Source of the DNA: Strobilurus pachycystidiatus
Taxonomy: Eukaryota > Basidiomycota > Agaricomycetes > Agaricales > Physalacriaceae
Direction: 5' to 3'
Length of the DNA stretch: 64,000 bases
Assembly: GCA_019915135.1 (NCBI GenBank)
Contig: JAHLMK010000001.1
Coordinates: 1,550,001 to 1,614,000, forward strand
Shown in pieces: positions 35,857 to 47,425 of the stretch; the first letter of the stretch is position 1; every line of letters begins with the position of its first letter. The notes under the pieces are model-generated. The model was not told where the DNA came from. It ran no database searches and was given only the letters and a program-made list of their open reading frames with translations. Made by a program: the position numbers and the translations under genes.

Positions 35857-36593
35857 ATGGCCACGGCCACCGTCCAGAGAGCGGTCAAAAAGCCGTTTGA
35901 ATCTGTCAAACTCAATGCCATCCTGGCAAACTTGAACGCGGAACCCAGGCTGCAGCTTCGGAACGTAAAACAGCTCAAGGTTACCTATGCGTTCCGAAAT
36001 GACCACTTCGGTGCACGGTATGTTATCCGTCGCGCTGCAAAATATCAATTCTCAAATGACAAATGTTGCAGGCATTTTGGGAAAGAAGTCCTTCCGCGGT
36101 TGAGCTTTGTCAATCCCACAGTGGATATACAAGTCGAGAAGGCACTCAAGACTGCCGAAGAGAAGTGGAGGCCAGACATACAGGTCGTCTTCGGTGCGTG
36201 GCGACACAATCTCGTCAGTCCTTGACTGACAGCCCAACAGAGACTGGCGAAACAGCCACCATTGACATGCACCAAAAATGGTCAACCGCCATTACGAAGG
36301 AGCTCATGGACCTGGCAGGCGGCGAGATGTGGAAGAGATGGGTAAAAACTGCGGTGCAGAAGGGAACACCCATTCTCCCCGGCGAAGAGAAGGAGGACAC
36401 GATTGTGCGGACCGAGGAAGACCTACCATCACTGCAGGAATACCGCGAGACGCCGGCAGCAAAAGCACTCGCTGCCAAAAGGGCGGCAGCGAAGGCGGCC
36501 GCGACGAAGGCGGCTATTGCCAAGTCTGAGCGGAGAAAAGCTAAGAAGGCGTCGCCGGGTCTCGCAACTCCCTCGGAACCAACACCAGCATGA
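35857..36593 (+). CDS. Mitochondrial large ribosomal subunit protein mL61 (MRP49-like)
   Basis: The three-exon product starts MATATVQRAVKKPFESVKLN and continues with the L51/S25/CI-B8-type thioredoxin-like fold: LNAEPRLQLRNVKQLKVTYA, RNDHFGARHFGKEVLPRLSF and NPTVDIQVEKA. Introns at about 36019-36071 and 36195-36239 have GT-AG ends and keep frame. The C-terminal third is charged, ending in an Ala/Lys-rich helix (AAKRAAAKAAATKAAIAKSE) that may contact rRNA. The domain is shared by mL43, mS25 and NDUFA2; the pattern RNDHFGARHF with conserved 'LPRL-NP-DI' best fits the fungal MRP49/mL61 branch. It converges on GET2 with 67 bases between stops. Confidence 0.68.
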
Positions 36594-36660
36594 TTTCATC
36601 CCGACTGTACACTATTCACTCGTAATAAACGCGCAAAAAGCATCAAAATTCAGCTACATA

Positions 36661-37710
36661 TCATACAGCAGACCATGTTGCAAGCCATGCCAAAAACCCA
36701 ATTCCGACGAGCACCGCAGCCACGTCGTTGAGTAGCATGAATATCAAGCCAACATACTTCCAGGCATTGATGACGATGAAGGAGATATGTGGAGGAAGGA
36801 ATGGAGATGCCATTGAAAGCAGTGCGGGGAGCGGCTCGTTGTCCTTGTTTATGGAGTCAGTCAAAAAAACAAAACGCGAAACAGCTGCAGAACGTACGAG
36901 GCCCGTGAACAGGCGCGTCGAATGCAATACCACTTCCACAGTGGTGAAAGCCCAGAAGAAAGGCTGGACTTGCAATCAGATACACCACGAACATCGGAAG
37001 AGAGATGGGCGCACCACAGCCTGTACTCTGGCCACTTCCTTCGTGAACGCTGACCAGCGCACCATGACCCGATCCCTGTTTTCGTTCGCCAATCCGCCAA
37101 TCGCCTCATACAATTGCGGCTCCTGGAAGAATACAAAGTAGGCAAGCAGCGCCCACATCGACAGGACGTGGATGAGCGGCAGAAGCTTTTGAAGCAGTGT
37201 TTTCGGTTTGGCCACCGCAAGTTGCGGGCCAGTCATGCCCGGTCCACCCATCATCGGATTCATGCCCATGCCTGGTCCAAATCCTGCGCCGCCCTCTCCG
37301 CCTCCAGATGCTGCCATGAGCTGCGCGAACAGTGGGTTGTCGGCAAAGTTGGGCATGGGTGGCGGTGTCGATTCTTTCGCGCTTGCGCCTGCCCTCGGGC
37401 TGGGACTGGCATTCCGCGCTTCCTGAGGCATCCTTCCCATCATTAACGCTTGCATAAGCTGCTGCTGCTGCTCCTCAGACCACACAGACGGGTCTGGCGG
37501 GGCGAAATTCTGCTGAGACGGTGGGGGCATCATTGTTTCTTCGCCAACGAAGTTGTCCAGCGCTGACAATTTGGGGAGAGGTGGGTCGTCGGAGATGTAT
37601 GCGGGCGCATCCTTGCCTCGTCCAGATGTAGTCAGCTTTGCGAGGCGGTCAGATCCCCGACTGAGAATGGCTTTGCGCCTAGCTTCGGCGCGTGCAGCGG
37701 GCGAGGACAT
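36661..37710 (-). CDS. GET2: GET2-like receptor of the GET tail-anchored protein insertion pathway
   Basis: Get2, with Get1, receives Get3 loaded with tail-anchored proteins at the ER membrane. The cytosolic N-terminus has the Get3-binding basic motif RAEARRKAILSRGSDRLAKL. A disordered Met/Gly/Pro/Gln-rich middle follows (WSEEQQQQLMQALMMGRMPQ). Three membrane segments then appear: LLPLIHVLSMWALLAYFVFF, FFWAFTTVEVVLHSTRLF and YVGLIFMLLNDVAAVLVGIG with FLAWLATW. The topology and motif order are those of fungal Get2/CAML. Start at 37710 (MSSPAARAEARRK) puts the Arg motif within 25 residues of the N-terminus as in the family. The last two exons are joined by a GT-AG intron. Confidence 0.82.
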
Positions 37711-37838
37711 GACGGTAAGGAAAATACGTGTATTCGGAACCTCGGTCCGAATGCTAACTGCCCCGAAGTCGGCTCTCAAAGTTCACAACACACTCTTATA
37801 TATCATAGCTAAAGAGCAATAGGATCTCCCCGCATTGG

Positions 37839-39614
37839 TCATCTACTTCCAACCCTATGCTTTCTTGCGGCAAGAATCGCTTGGATCTTGGCAAGTGATG
37901 AAGGAGGAGGCTGCTTCAGGTTGACGATGGGTGATTCTTCCACTATCAAGTTCCACCGAGAGTCAGTGTCATGAAGTAGTGGCTGATAGAAAGATAAACG
38001 CACAGGTCAGCGAGGCAGCATTGTGCGCATCCATAGCGGCCTGGCGGCTGAGAGGAATCGCAATGCTTCGTCGTTCAGCGACTTCCTCCGAATAGGCATC
38101 GAGCTAAATGTAATGAATATCGAGCTGACAATGATTCCGTGCCATTACCAAGGCCTCCGCATCGGCGCCTTCCTGGAAGATGGCTCTGATCGACTCTGCA
38201 AGAAGCATGGCGTCAAGCACTCCGTGCTATAGAGACAGAATCTGAATGAGTCATCGATAGGCGGAATGTATGAGCCTACGTTCACGCCTTCACCTCTATC
38301 TTGGGATGCAACTCTCAGTCAGTTGAAGAATTCAGCTTGAGGAAAACGACCAACATATCGTCATGGCGCCTGCGGCGTCCCCAGCCTACCGCGAATATCA
38401 GACACAGTGAAATAGAAACGGGGGTAGAGTCTATAGCTAACCAGGCATATGCGACCACTGGTCTTGTAGGGTACAGGTATCCAATCACGGACCGGAAGGC
38501 GGGTAATGAGGGCATCAGAACTTGTCTTTTCAACCATGTCCCTGAGCAGGGGATGGAATCCTTGTACGCGCCTCTTCAGATCTATATGAGAGAATCAGCA
38601 CAGACAAGAGCTTGAAGGCATTAATGGTACCCTCGAAAATCTCAGCACGCGTCGACTCTGCCGTCAGTGATGTGAATTCTGTCGAGCAGGAAACATAATT
38701 GAGAACATCATATCTGTCGCTCTCTGGTGCGCATTCCTGGATAGAGCACCAAAAGAAGACATTTGTGTCTGGGTTCATGGACATGAACATGAGAGGGTCA
38801 ATCTTACGCAATACATCGACTTCCGCGCGAGACAAAGACTGAACGACCGCGGTGGCAGTAACGGGAAGGTGATAGAAATCACCGAATTGTCCAAGAAGCT
38901 GGGAGCGAACTGAACCACCACTGAGGCGCGACAATAACAGAAAGAGTGACCATCGACGCTACCTTGACTGACGGCACCCTCGCAACTGACAAGAAGAGTT
39001 CCTTCGGCGGCGGTCCCGTCCTCAAATCTGGCAATGACGCCCTGTGGTGTGAGCTCGTACGAGCGAAACCGTTTGCCCCATTGGATATCCAAGTCCTCAG
39101 CGAGCAAAGCGCGAAGTTTTGGGCGGCTAGTGCGTACAAGGCGACCGTTTACCCGACGAGTAAACCTGACCGAAAGGTCCCGCCCGTCCAGAATAGCGGT
39201 TTTCGCATCATCCACGTAGAGGCATTCAGGATCAACCGAACACTAAATGATCAGGAAGATGAGAATTCTTCTGATTGAGCACACACCTCAGTGAGCATTC
39301 GAGTTGCTTTATCTGGATCCAGTTGATCTTGCAAGAGAGGGAAGGCAAAGCGAAGTGAGACTGCCCACCCTTGCTCCCGAAGGCCGACTTTGGGATCTCG
39401 CTACTGAGATTTGAGTGCTTGTTCCGATGCACCGATGCACTAAACATTGCGTGAAATGCGCACCTCGAAGACAGTAGCCTTGATACCGAGTTTCTTCAAA
39501 GCATGAGCCAGGCTCAAGCCTACGATTCCGCCTCTACAGCAGTAGCTTCAGTGTCAGGTTGCAGCCACATAAAAGTCGTGCTTACCCAGCGATGAGAACA
39601 CGAGCGTCGGACAT
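37839..39614 (-). CDS. FAD-dependent monooxygenase (class A flavoprotein hydroxylase)
   Basis: The first two exons encode MSDARVLIAGGGIVGLSLAH, a dinucleotide-binding GxGxxG motif, then ALKKLGIKATVFE. The middle includes RDLSVRFTRRVNGRLVRTSR (substrate or FAD contact region), EGTLLVSCEGA and VRSQLLGQF. The second FAD motif appears after an intron as CLAGDAAGAMTIYRGEGVN (the GD motif), followed by LDAMLLAESIRAIFQEGADA. The C-terminus reads LLDAYSEEVAERRSIAIPLS and ends KIQAILAARKH. About ten short introns are needed; all proposed joins keep frame. The family covers salicylate-type hydroxylases and secondary-metabolite oxygenases. No biosynthetic neighbours are present, so the substrate is unknown. 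The start at 39614 places the Rossmann motif at residue 7. Confidence 0.87.
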
Positions 39615-40626
39615 AGCAAGAAGCGCGAAAGAGGGGATAAGAGGTTGAGGTTGAGTACGATAGAGCCTTTATGGTTGGCGCGCGGAAAGTATAGTGTTTC
39701 TCCGCTAGATCTATGTCGTGGAAAGCTGCTATCTGAACGTGAGATTCCTTCTGTCTCGAGAATTCTTCTTCGAAATGGACATAGAGAGCCTCGGCATGTG
39801 CCTGCGAAGTTTCATGACACTTACACTTACATACCTCACTGTTCAGGTGCGTATGCTCGACAAGCCGTTAGCGCATCCCGATGGGCTCGGATGTCCGTCC
39901 GTGTTGCAAAGGGTCTGTGTCATATTCTTGGGAATGTACATACTTGAGGGGAGAGCACATTTGAACAGACATCAGAAATCAGAGAAAATGGCACAAGATC
40001 GTGGGCCTGATTGAGCGCCGCTTCTTGGGGTGGTTGGTTGTGATACTGTGCACATTCGTTGTGTATCTCCGTATAGGTGCTGGTGGAGAATTGCTGTCTA
40101 GATGACAGTGTATTCTCCGCTTGGATTAGGCTCGGTCCGCTCGTAGACACACACAAGAGCTGTATGTCTTTCTGATGTATCGTAAAACTCGCTACATCTG
40201 ATATTGTCCCAAGTCATAATCACTTGAGGTGTCATCCAACTTGATGTGAGCGAAGCTCACATATGATATTGTACACGTCGGCTTGACCAGACAGGGAAGA
40301 TTTTGCATTGTTTCCCAAACGTGCGTGTCGAGAGGTATGGTCGAGAGAGTCGGAGAGACGGAGAGAAAGCAACGGTAATTGCCGGATTCGTTATTTGCGA
40401 CGAGTTGGCGGCAAACAAGGCGCGCACTTTACTGCTGTACGACCATCTTCAAGGCTGTAGGGCAGGACACACGGCTGAGGTATGTTGCTTTTTGCTGCCG
40501 ACGGTCGTCCCACATCACCGCATTCCCCTCACCACCCTCCGCGCTCCGCCCACTAGAATTCCTCCCGAACCCCCTCCAGACAATACGGTACACTGACCCC
40601 ACTTGCTATCATTTCCATCCTTGGTC
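39615..40626. other. Divergent intergenic region FAD monooxygenase / KH protein
   Basis: About 1 kb without a supported gene. It includes a short hairpin (TGTGAGC-GAA-GCTCACA, about 40246-40262). It serves as upstream DNA for both neighbours. Confidence 0.45.
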
Positions 40627-41945
40627 ATGCCAGAAGCCGACTCGACTCGAAAGCGCTCCCGCTCACCTTCTGACTCGGAAGAGCAGAAATACCACAAACG
40701 GCCCAATATTGGCGCTGCACCGTCGAACGATGATGGCGATGCACCTTCAGGTTTCCCCCGCCTTTTCCGCGACGTGGCAGTAACTGACAGTGCCCAGGCT
40801 CTGGCAAGTCTCAAGATGGCGGCAATGACGCGGATCGCCGACCCTCTCCTTCAGCAGATGCGGCGTCGTCCTCTGGATCGGCGCCACCTTCAGCAAACAT
40901 CCATATGCGCTGCTTGATCGTCACTCAGGACGCTTCTATAATCATTGGCAAGGGTGGAACACACGTCAATGAAATCCGCGAGAAAAGTGGGGCCAGAGTC
41001 GTCGTCTCGGAAAGCATACCTGGCAATCCCGAGCGCATACTCAACGTCAGCGGTCCACTGGATGCTGTGTCAAAGGCATGTCTTGCTGCATTCTCTAGTT
41101 GCTCAAAATTAATCAATCTGCAGGCGTTTGGCTTAATTGTTCGAAGGATCAACGACGAGCCCTTCGATTCGCCTTCCGTTCCAGGAAGCCGTGCTGTGAC
41201 CATCAAATTCATGATCCCCAACTCGCGCATGGGATCAGTCATTGGGAAACAAGGCTCTAAAATAAAGGAAATACAGGACGCCAGTGGGGCACGCCTCAAT
41301 GCTAGCGAAGGCATGCTTCCGGGATCGACAGAGGTGTGTAAGAGAAAATCCTGTGACGCCGTCGCTCACACTCCTTAAGCGTGTCTTGAGCGTTGCAGGC
41401 GTAGCTGACGCTATCCACATCGCGACCTACTACATTGGCAACATTCTCATCGAAGCCCAAGAACGCATGCCATCCTCAACTAACTCCTCGTACCGGCCGT
41501 CGAGCAACACGCGCCGCCCTCCGTCATACAGTGGCTCGTCATACGTCCCAGGCTACTCACAACCTGCTGCATATCCTCCAGGCCCACCCCATCACCACAA
41601 TCCTCCGCAACAAATGCAGACCCAAGAAATCTACATACCCAATGATCTTGTGGGCTGCATCATTGGGAAAGGTGGAAGCAAGATCAACGAAATCCGTCAC
41701 ATGAGTGCGAGCCAGATCAAGATTATGGAGCCCGGCGCTGTAGGTGTCGGCGTCGGCAACGGATCTGCGCCTCCTCCTGCCGAGGGCGAACGTTTGGTGG
41801 TAATCACAGGCCAACCTTCCAATATCCAGATGGCTATCCAGCTGTTGTATCATGTACGTTACAACTACCCGCCTTTGTATCATGGCTCATTTGCTTTCTG
41901 CAGCGGTTAGAGCAGGAGAAACAGAAACAGATGCGTACCCACTGA
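40627..41945 (+). CDS. Triple KH-domain RNA-binding protein (PCBP/Rnc1/Hek2-like)
   Basis: The protein begins with a disordered, basic segment (DSTRKRSRSPSDSEEQKYHK) and has three KH domains. KH1 is MRCLIVTQDASIIIGKGGTH-VNEIREKSGA, KH2 is IKFMIPNSRMGSVIGKQGSK-IKEIQDASGA and KH3 is EIYIPNDLVGCIIGKGGSK-INEIRHMSASQI. Each carries the GxxG loop (GKGG, GKQG, GKGG) that contacts RNA. A Pro/Ser/Tyr/His-rich linker lies between KH2 and KH3. The arrangement of paired KH1-KH2, linker and KH3 matches poly(C)-binding proteins and fungal Rnc1/Pbp2/Hek2, which regulate mRNA stability or localisation. The first intron (about 40751-40795) joins the basic segment to QDGGNDADRRPSPSADAA; the last exon ends RLEQEKQKQMRTH. 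Target RNAs cannot be inferred. Confidence 0.9.
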
Positions 41946-42301
41946 AGTATCTGCGCGCGCGACTCGAGCTCTATTGACCGTACAAATACTCACTCATCAC
42001 TTTGCATATGTTATCATATTTTGGCGTCGTAAAATACACAGGGCTGTATATAAGTTTAATGCTGTCTTCCTTCCAAGTCTGCTTGTACAAATTGAATGGC
42101 ATCGTTGTCCGTGTTTTTCTTATGGAGACGCGTCGGCATCCGCCGGCCAAAGCTTTGATTGCAACCACAACCTCGCATTCTTCTGGTGAAACGATCCGCC
42201 GAGTGCTATCACGTCTACCTTAGTGCCTACGCGCCGAACGCGACCCATTCCAGACTTTCGACAATAATCACCTTCGCACCGTTCCCGAGCATCAGTCATT
42301 T
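41946..42301. other. Intergenic region KH protein / HAT1
   Basis: About 355 bases with no supported gene; it contains the KH gene 3' end and the HAT1 promoter. Confidence 0.4.
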
Positions 42302-44007
42302 ATGGCGGAGTGGGCAGCAGATTCGAACGAGGCAACGAAACTGTCCCTGGGTGCGCCTTTATTCTGCTCTTCTTGCGACGCGTTCTGAGCCTGATCAGTT
42401 GGACTATCTGGAGAAACGCAAGAGTTCCACCCGACATTCACATATCCGGTAGGTGGCTTTGACGCGTTGGACCAGCGCAGAACTGAATTTGGCCAAGATA
42501 TTCGGCGAAGAAGAGAAGATATATGGCTACAAGGACTTGTCCATTGACGTGCGCTCCTCTTCATCGTTTTCTGCCATCCGCTTGACTGTGTTCCACTGCA
42601 GATACGCTTCGCGTGTGGCTCACTCACTCAACTTGTATCCGTATCATGGGCAGAAAAGCTGGCGTCCAAGTCGACCGTCGATGACGTGGAAGGGACTTTG
42701 AAGGAGTTCATACCAGATGGCGCGTCTTTCACCATCCCAGGTACCCGACCTTCTGACGCGCCTAACAGATTACCTCAGTGACGCGGATGAATTCTCGGTG
42801 AAAGCAGAAGAGGAAGCACGTGCATTCAAGCCACTCGGGCGTCAAGTACATTCCTACACGCGAAAGGGCAAAGCTCCGGAGGACGAATCATTCTACGAGG
42901 TCTATCACGTACGTTTCTGCCTTCTTGGCTTTTCCCCATGATCTTCATGCAGGACTAGGCAACGTGGGAGACCCCAGGTTTCAGGGAATACCATCAAAGG
43001 ATGCAGCTCTTCATTCTTCTGTACATCGAGGCTGGATCGTATATCAACGACGAGGATGATCAATGGGAATTTTTTGTCTTGTGCGTCACGTATTCGCGGT
43101 GTCTTTGTCTCGCTGACCATTCCTAGATATGAAAAGCGCCGAATAACGGATAGCGAAGACTGGGTCTATCACTTTATGGGATATTCCTCCTTGTACAACT
43201 TTTATTACTTTCCGGATAAGACGCGTCTGCGACTCAGGTTCGCATTCCGTTCACTTGTCTGCCTTCTCCTAACGGCTCTTGCAGCCAGTTCGTCATTCTT
43301 CCACCGTTCCAACGCGGCGGACACGGCTGTGCGTTTGCTGCTTTTCTCCTTGGCCCTTCTGAATAAGTCCACAGCGTCCCTGTATTCCGCGATTTACCAG
43401 TATATCCTCTCGAAACCTGAAATCGCAGAATTGAGTGTGGAAGATCCCGCTGAGGCGTTCGAAGATTTGAGGGACAAAAATGATTTGATCATGTTATTCA
43501 ATCACCAAGAATTTCTCTCTGAAGGCTTCGGGGCTGGTGGTAGCAATGAAGGAGGAAGAGTGGGAGGTATAGGCAAGGCCGGAAGGAGCGGCCGTGGCGG
43601 CTCCACAAGCACTCAGGGAAAGCTTGGTCCTCCGGTGGACAAGCATTGGGCGGAACGCACGAGACTGCAGATGAAGATTGCAAGTGTGAGTTACCATCCT
43701 GTATTCTGTGATTAGTCGGCTGATTCATTCTCAAGCGTCAATTCCAACGATTAATCGAAATGGTGTTGCTCTCGAGATTGGAGTCAGATGCTCGGGCCCA
43801 GAAGGCATACAGGCTGCAAGTCAAGGAGAGACTGTATCGGTTCAACTTTGTATGTGGATGGTCAGCCTTGGAGTGTTGCTGTTTGACATGGCCCAACTCT
43901 AGGAAATGCTGGCCCAACTCGAACCACAAGAGAGGCAAGAGAAGCTCGAAGAGACGTTCAAGAGCGTCACGGAAGATTACAGGCGAATACTGGCACTGGT
44001 CCACTAA
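42302..44007 (+). CDS. HAT1: Type B histone acetyltransferase catalytic subunit
   Basis: Hat1 acetylates newly made histone H4 on K5 and K12 before deposition. Exon 1 starts MAEWAADSNEATKLSLV; the next exons give [30 protein letters not shown], the Hat1-specific N-terminal domain. The middle contains FSVKAEEEARAFKPLG, ATWETPGFREYHQRMQLFIL and WEFFVLYEKR. The GNAT core follows: DWVYHFMGYSSLYNFYYFPD, then QFVILPPFQRGGHGSSLYSA with the acetyl-CoA loop QRGGHG assembled across an intron, then IYQYILSKPEIAELSVEDPA and FEDLRDKNDL. The C-terminus is helical (QRLIEMVLLSRLESD, VTEDYRRILALVH) and stops at 44005-44007. A Gly/Ser-rich insertion of about 35 residues (GGSNEGGRVGGIGKAGRSGR) interrupts the C-terminal region. 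All introns used are GT-AG. Confidence 0.93.
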
Positions 44008-44129
44008 CTTGTATGAATATTTGTATGGTTCAAGGATGTATAGACCTAGTTTACTACGACATAAGAGACGGTTTACCTTCCAAAGTGTCCTATGCGAAAA
44101 TGGCCTCTATTTGCTCAAACTATCTGAGG

Positions 44130-47100
44130 CTAGATATCCTCGGAGTCAGAAGGCGAAGAGATTCCAAAACTGATCAACTCCTGCTGCACACTGGTAAGTC
44201 TCCGCTCCCTTCCCAAAAGCTCGTCACGTCTCGCCACGATATGACCATCCTCCGCAAGAAACTTAGCACACCTCTCACTCGCAGCGGCCGTCCCGAGCCC
44301 AAACTTTTCAATCAAAAACGACTGCAGTTCACTTGCAAACGAACGTAGAAACACTGAGTCGATGAATTGGGGAATCATGTCGATGACCCTCTGAAACACA
44401 TCAGCCATATCTCGAATGTCCATAAAGGATCCGGGCTGACCTTATACGCCACCTGGAAGTATCCCCGGACCTCAGCCATGACCTTGAGCTCAATCTCATA
44501 CTCATCGATAGGATTGAGCTTCCCTAGATCTTCTTCTGTCACACTGTATCCCAGACCCGTCAGCAGGGCCAGGGCCTCTTTCAGCTTATCGGGATCGTGC
44601 TGCTTTGGCGTAGAGGCCCGGGCTACATTCGACGGCTGAGGTGCCGGGAAGACGCTTGCCCCTTGCGGAGCAGTGAAGCCAAACAGGTTCTTCGCAGGTG
44701 CTGGCTGAGGGTGTACAAAGCCAGTTGTCTGATTGGATACGAAAGGTCCAAATGTGAAGGGAGCTGCCTGCTGTCCGGCGCCTGACATGCCCCCTACTGA
44801 GGGTGAATCAATGATAAATGGAGCCTGGGCTGTTCCCTTACCGACTGTTGAAATTTTTTTGGTTTGAATGAGATTGAGACAGAAATATAAATATTTGAGA
44901 CTTACAAGGGACAGGTTGGGGTTCGTGAGGGGTTCGGGGAAAGGATTGAGTAGAAGGTGGTGGTGTCTTGACGCGTTGTCGTTTCGGTAAGGGTTCGTCA
45001 GGCGCAGTTGTTTTTCCAGCACGTATGTCCTTGTATTTGGCGAGCCATTTCTCCGTTGTCGCCTCCAGGTAATGCGTATTTTGAGTGAACGGCATTCGCT
45101 CAGTGTCCAAGGTGGCATCAAGGATTTCTTGACATCTGGTCCTCCGTTTCGACATCAGCTCAACGAGAAAGGTCCTGTCAACATGTGAGGCTGATTGTCC
45201 ACATGAGGCACGGAACAACAAACTTCATATGCCCGTGTAGGAGAAGGTAACGCGAAAAGCGCTGTTCGACATACTGAAACAAAACTTTCGCCAAATTCGC
45301 TTCTACTCGACGGAAGCAGTCTGCCACCGACCGTGCCCAGGTCTCCTGAAACTTCACCATGAGCGCGGCCTTTGCCTCGAACGGAACATTGTTGGGCAAC
45401 TCGCGTGTGATAGACCTGGCTCGAAGATTAAGAGAATGATAGGTGCACAAAGGGAACTGGTTGACTTGTTGATGTGATGACGCATATCGCTCAGGTTGAA
45501 TCGCGAGTCCGGTCTCTCTGTGACAAGTCGAATGTCGTCGTCCTCATCATCCAGCGATAGGATGGAAGCGGGCTGATCAGGATCCGCCTTGTGAGCGGGC
45601 ACGAAATTGGGTGCCGTAGAGCGTATAGCAATCTTCAGTGCTTTGAAGGCGGCCCGGTTCTCTTGTATGAGACTGCTAGCGTCAGACCGACCTTGCACAA
45701 TACCCCGTATTTCGCTTGAAAATTCAGTGAGCAATTGGAGTACATGCGTCGAGGGTTCCTCGTGCACTGCAGGCGGAATCTTCGCCAGTTCAATTCGACA
45801 GTTCTCTAGAGACCGCATTGCATCCGCCCGTATGTTTGGGAGACTGTAATTGTGGATCAGGATGGGCAGAGCACAGAGACATAGAGCGTACGTTTCATCT
45901 ATAATTCTCACCAGTAACTGGCTAAGCGAGCTGATTAAGTTGTCCGTTCCAAATCGCTCGGGACTGGAAGATTTTGACCAAGGGATGGTATCACTGAAGA
46001 ATTGCTTCTCCGCCGCTCGAGCTTGCGCCGATGTGATATTCTGACTTCTATCTCGGTCGTCAGGTTGCCTGGTGCAGTAGTATCCATGAGCTAAAGAATG
46101 CCGGCGTCCCTCAATGACATCTAGCCACAAGTCGAGCGCCTTAGTGGCGCCAGCGGGTAACATATCTGGTTTGGTCATTACACCTGGGACGAAGGTTGAG
46201 GATATGACGAGTGAACAACGAATGAACCACGCTACCAATCGTTCTACGTCCATGAGGGTCCTCAGTCTTGGCAAGTTTGAGCGCCTTCTGGTTTTCAATG
46301 TCGTCTTATATGACTCTTCAATCAAATAGCAACACTGGCACAAAGATAAGGAGCTGCACCTGTCATGGGAAGCGCGACAAGGATCAGGCAATTTCCTTTA
46401 ATATGCGACACGACCATCTCCTCGACAAGCTGAACAATATCATTGTCTGCATTGGCAATCAAGCCTATTCAAAGTCGATTGAGAAGATCTCCAACTTGAA
46501 GGCTCGTGTGGACGCACCAGGTAGATCAATGAACGAGAGGTCCGTCAGTTCTGGTCCCTCAAGATCCACGCAAACAACATTTCTTGAAAACGGGTTCTTC
46601 TCAGTTGACTCGCTCGACCATTTGTTCAAGTCATCGAGCGTCGAGTTCAAGATCTTGTGGACGGGGATGGCTGGATTCAGAACGGCAAGCTGTGCTTTCC
46701 GCAAGGCCAGCTCGACATCCGCCTTTTCATAGATAGCATCTCCGAACTGAGTTTCATGTATATCATCTAGGCGTTTATGTTTGTCGTACTCCCGTCGAAT
46801 GGAGATGCGGCACTGCCATGGTCCGCTCGACGAAGAAAGGCGGCATTCCATCGGGCAGCGAGTACAGGTTCCAGCATCTCTCGGAACGTTGATCTATGAC
46901 GAGAGATAAGGCGCCATTTGACCTCAGCTGAAAGCCAGAAACTGACCCCGGATATTGCCTCAACAACGCTTGACTTTCCTAGAAAGATTTCTTTGACAAA
47001 GCGGTTCGACGGTGTATAGCTTGTGTTTACCTGCGCTTTGGTTTCCTATCACCGTTATTCGGGGCAAATCGATGTCCCCTTGAGCACTGTTTAATGGTTT

Positions 47101-47220
47101 CCTTCAGCGTGAACCAGTCCCTCCCCGTGAAGATACGAACCCTAGAGCGTGCAGCTGGTTGACAAGTCCAAGAAGCTCCTTCGTGCGAGAAGCATAGCTG
47201 GAGGAACTGATGTGGGTCAT
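44130..47220 (-). CDS. Dynamin superfamily GTPase
   Basis: The GTPase domain holds all expected motifs: DIDLPRITVIGNQSAGKSSV (P-loop, assembled across an intron), INVPRDAGTCTRCPMECRL (switch I), LSFIDLPG (DxxG) and IGVMTKPDMLP (TKxD). The stalk includes LISSLSQLLVRIIDETLPNI and CRIELAKIPPAVHEEP. A C-terminal GED-like region has VMAEVRGYFQVAYKRVIDMI, PQFIDSVFLRSFASELQSFL and ARRDELLGRERRLTSVQQEL. Between stalk and GED there is a disordered insert rich in Pro and Phe-Gly-type residues (about 44600-44980). No membrane segment or PH domain is seen, so it resembles the Mx/Vps1-like proteins that are expanded in basidiomycetes. The start at 47220 is fixed by an in-frame TGA two codons upstream. The specific organelle is unknown. 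Confidence 0.88.
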
Positions 47221-47425
47221 CCAAACTCAGTGGGAGATCGAAAGAAAGAGAAACTCGGCCTGAAAGACGCGAGCCACAACAGCCACGATCACATGCTGTG
47301 GCAGTGCATTCGTGGCAGTGCAACTGCTTGGAGTGTTTGGCAAAGGCCTCGTAAGTCGGCCCCACCTCAGATCAGGCTGTCCTTCTTTGAGCTTTGTCAA
47401 TTGGTGGCGGGCGGTGTCCCAGCCA
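47221..47425. promoter_or_regulatory. Bidirectional promoter dynamin-like GTPase/mS38
   Basis: 205 bases lie between the divergent start codons (47220 minus, 47426 plus). The interval is open in the mS38 frame upstream to 47312, but the mitochondrial leader begins only at 47426, so I treat it as 5' UTR and promoter. Confidence 0.4.

Noticed and set aside
40246..40262. Hairpin TGTGAGC-GAA-GCTCACA, considered as a terminator.
   Set aside because: Bacterial-type terminators do not apply in this nuclear fungal context; kept only as a note on the intergenic region.
47312..47425. Upstream in-frame ATG extending mS38 by 38 residues.
   Set aside because: The extension would bury the clear mitochondrial presequence beginning at 47426.
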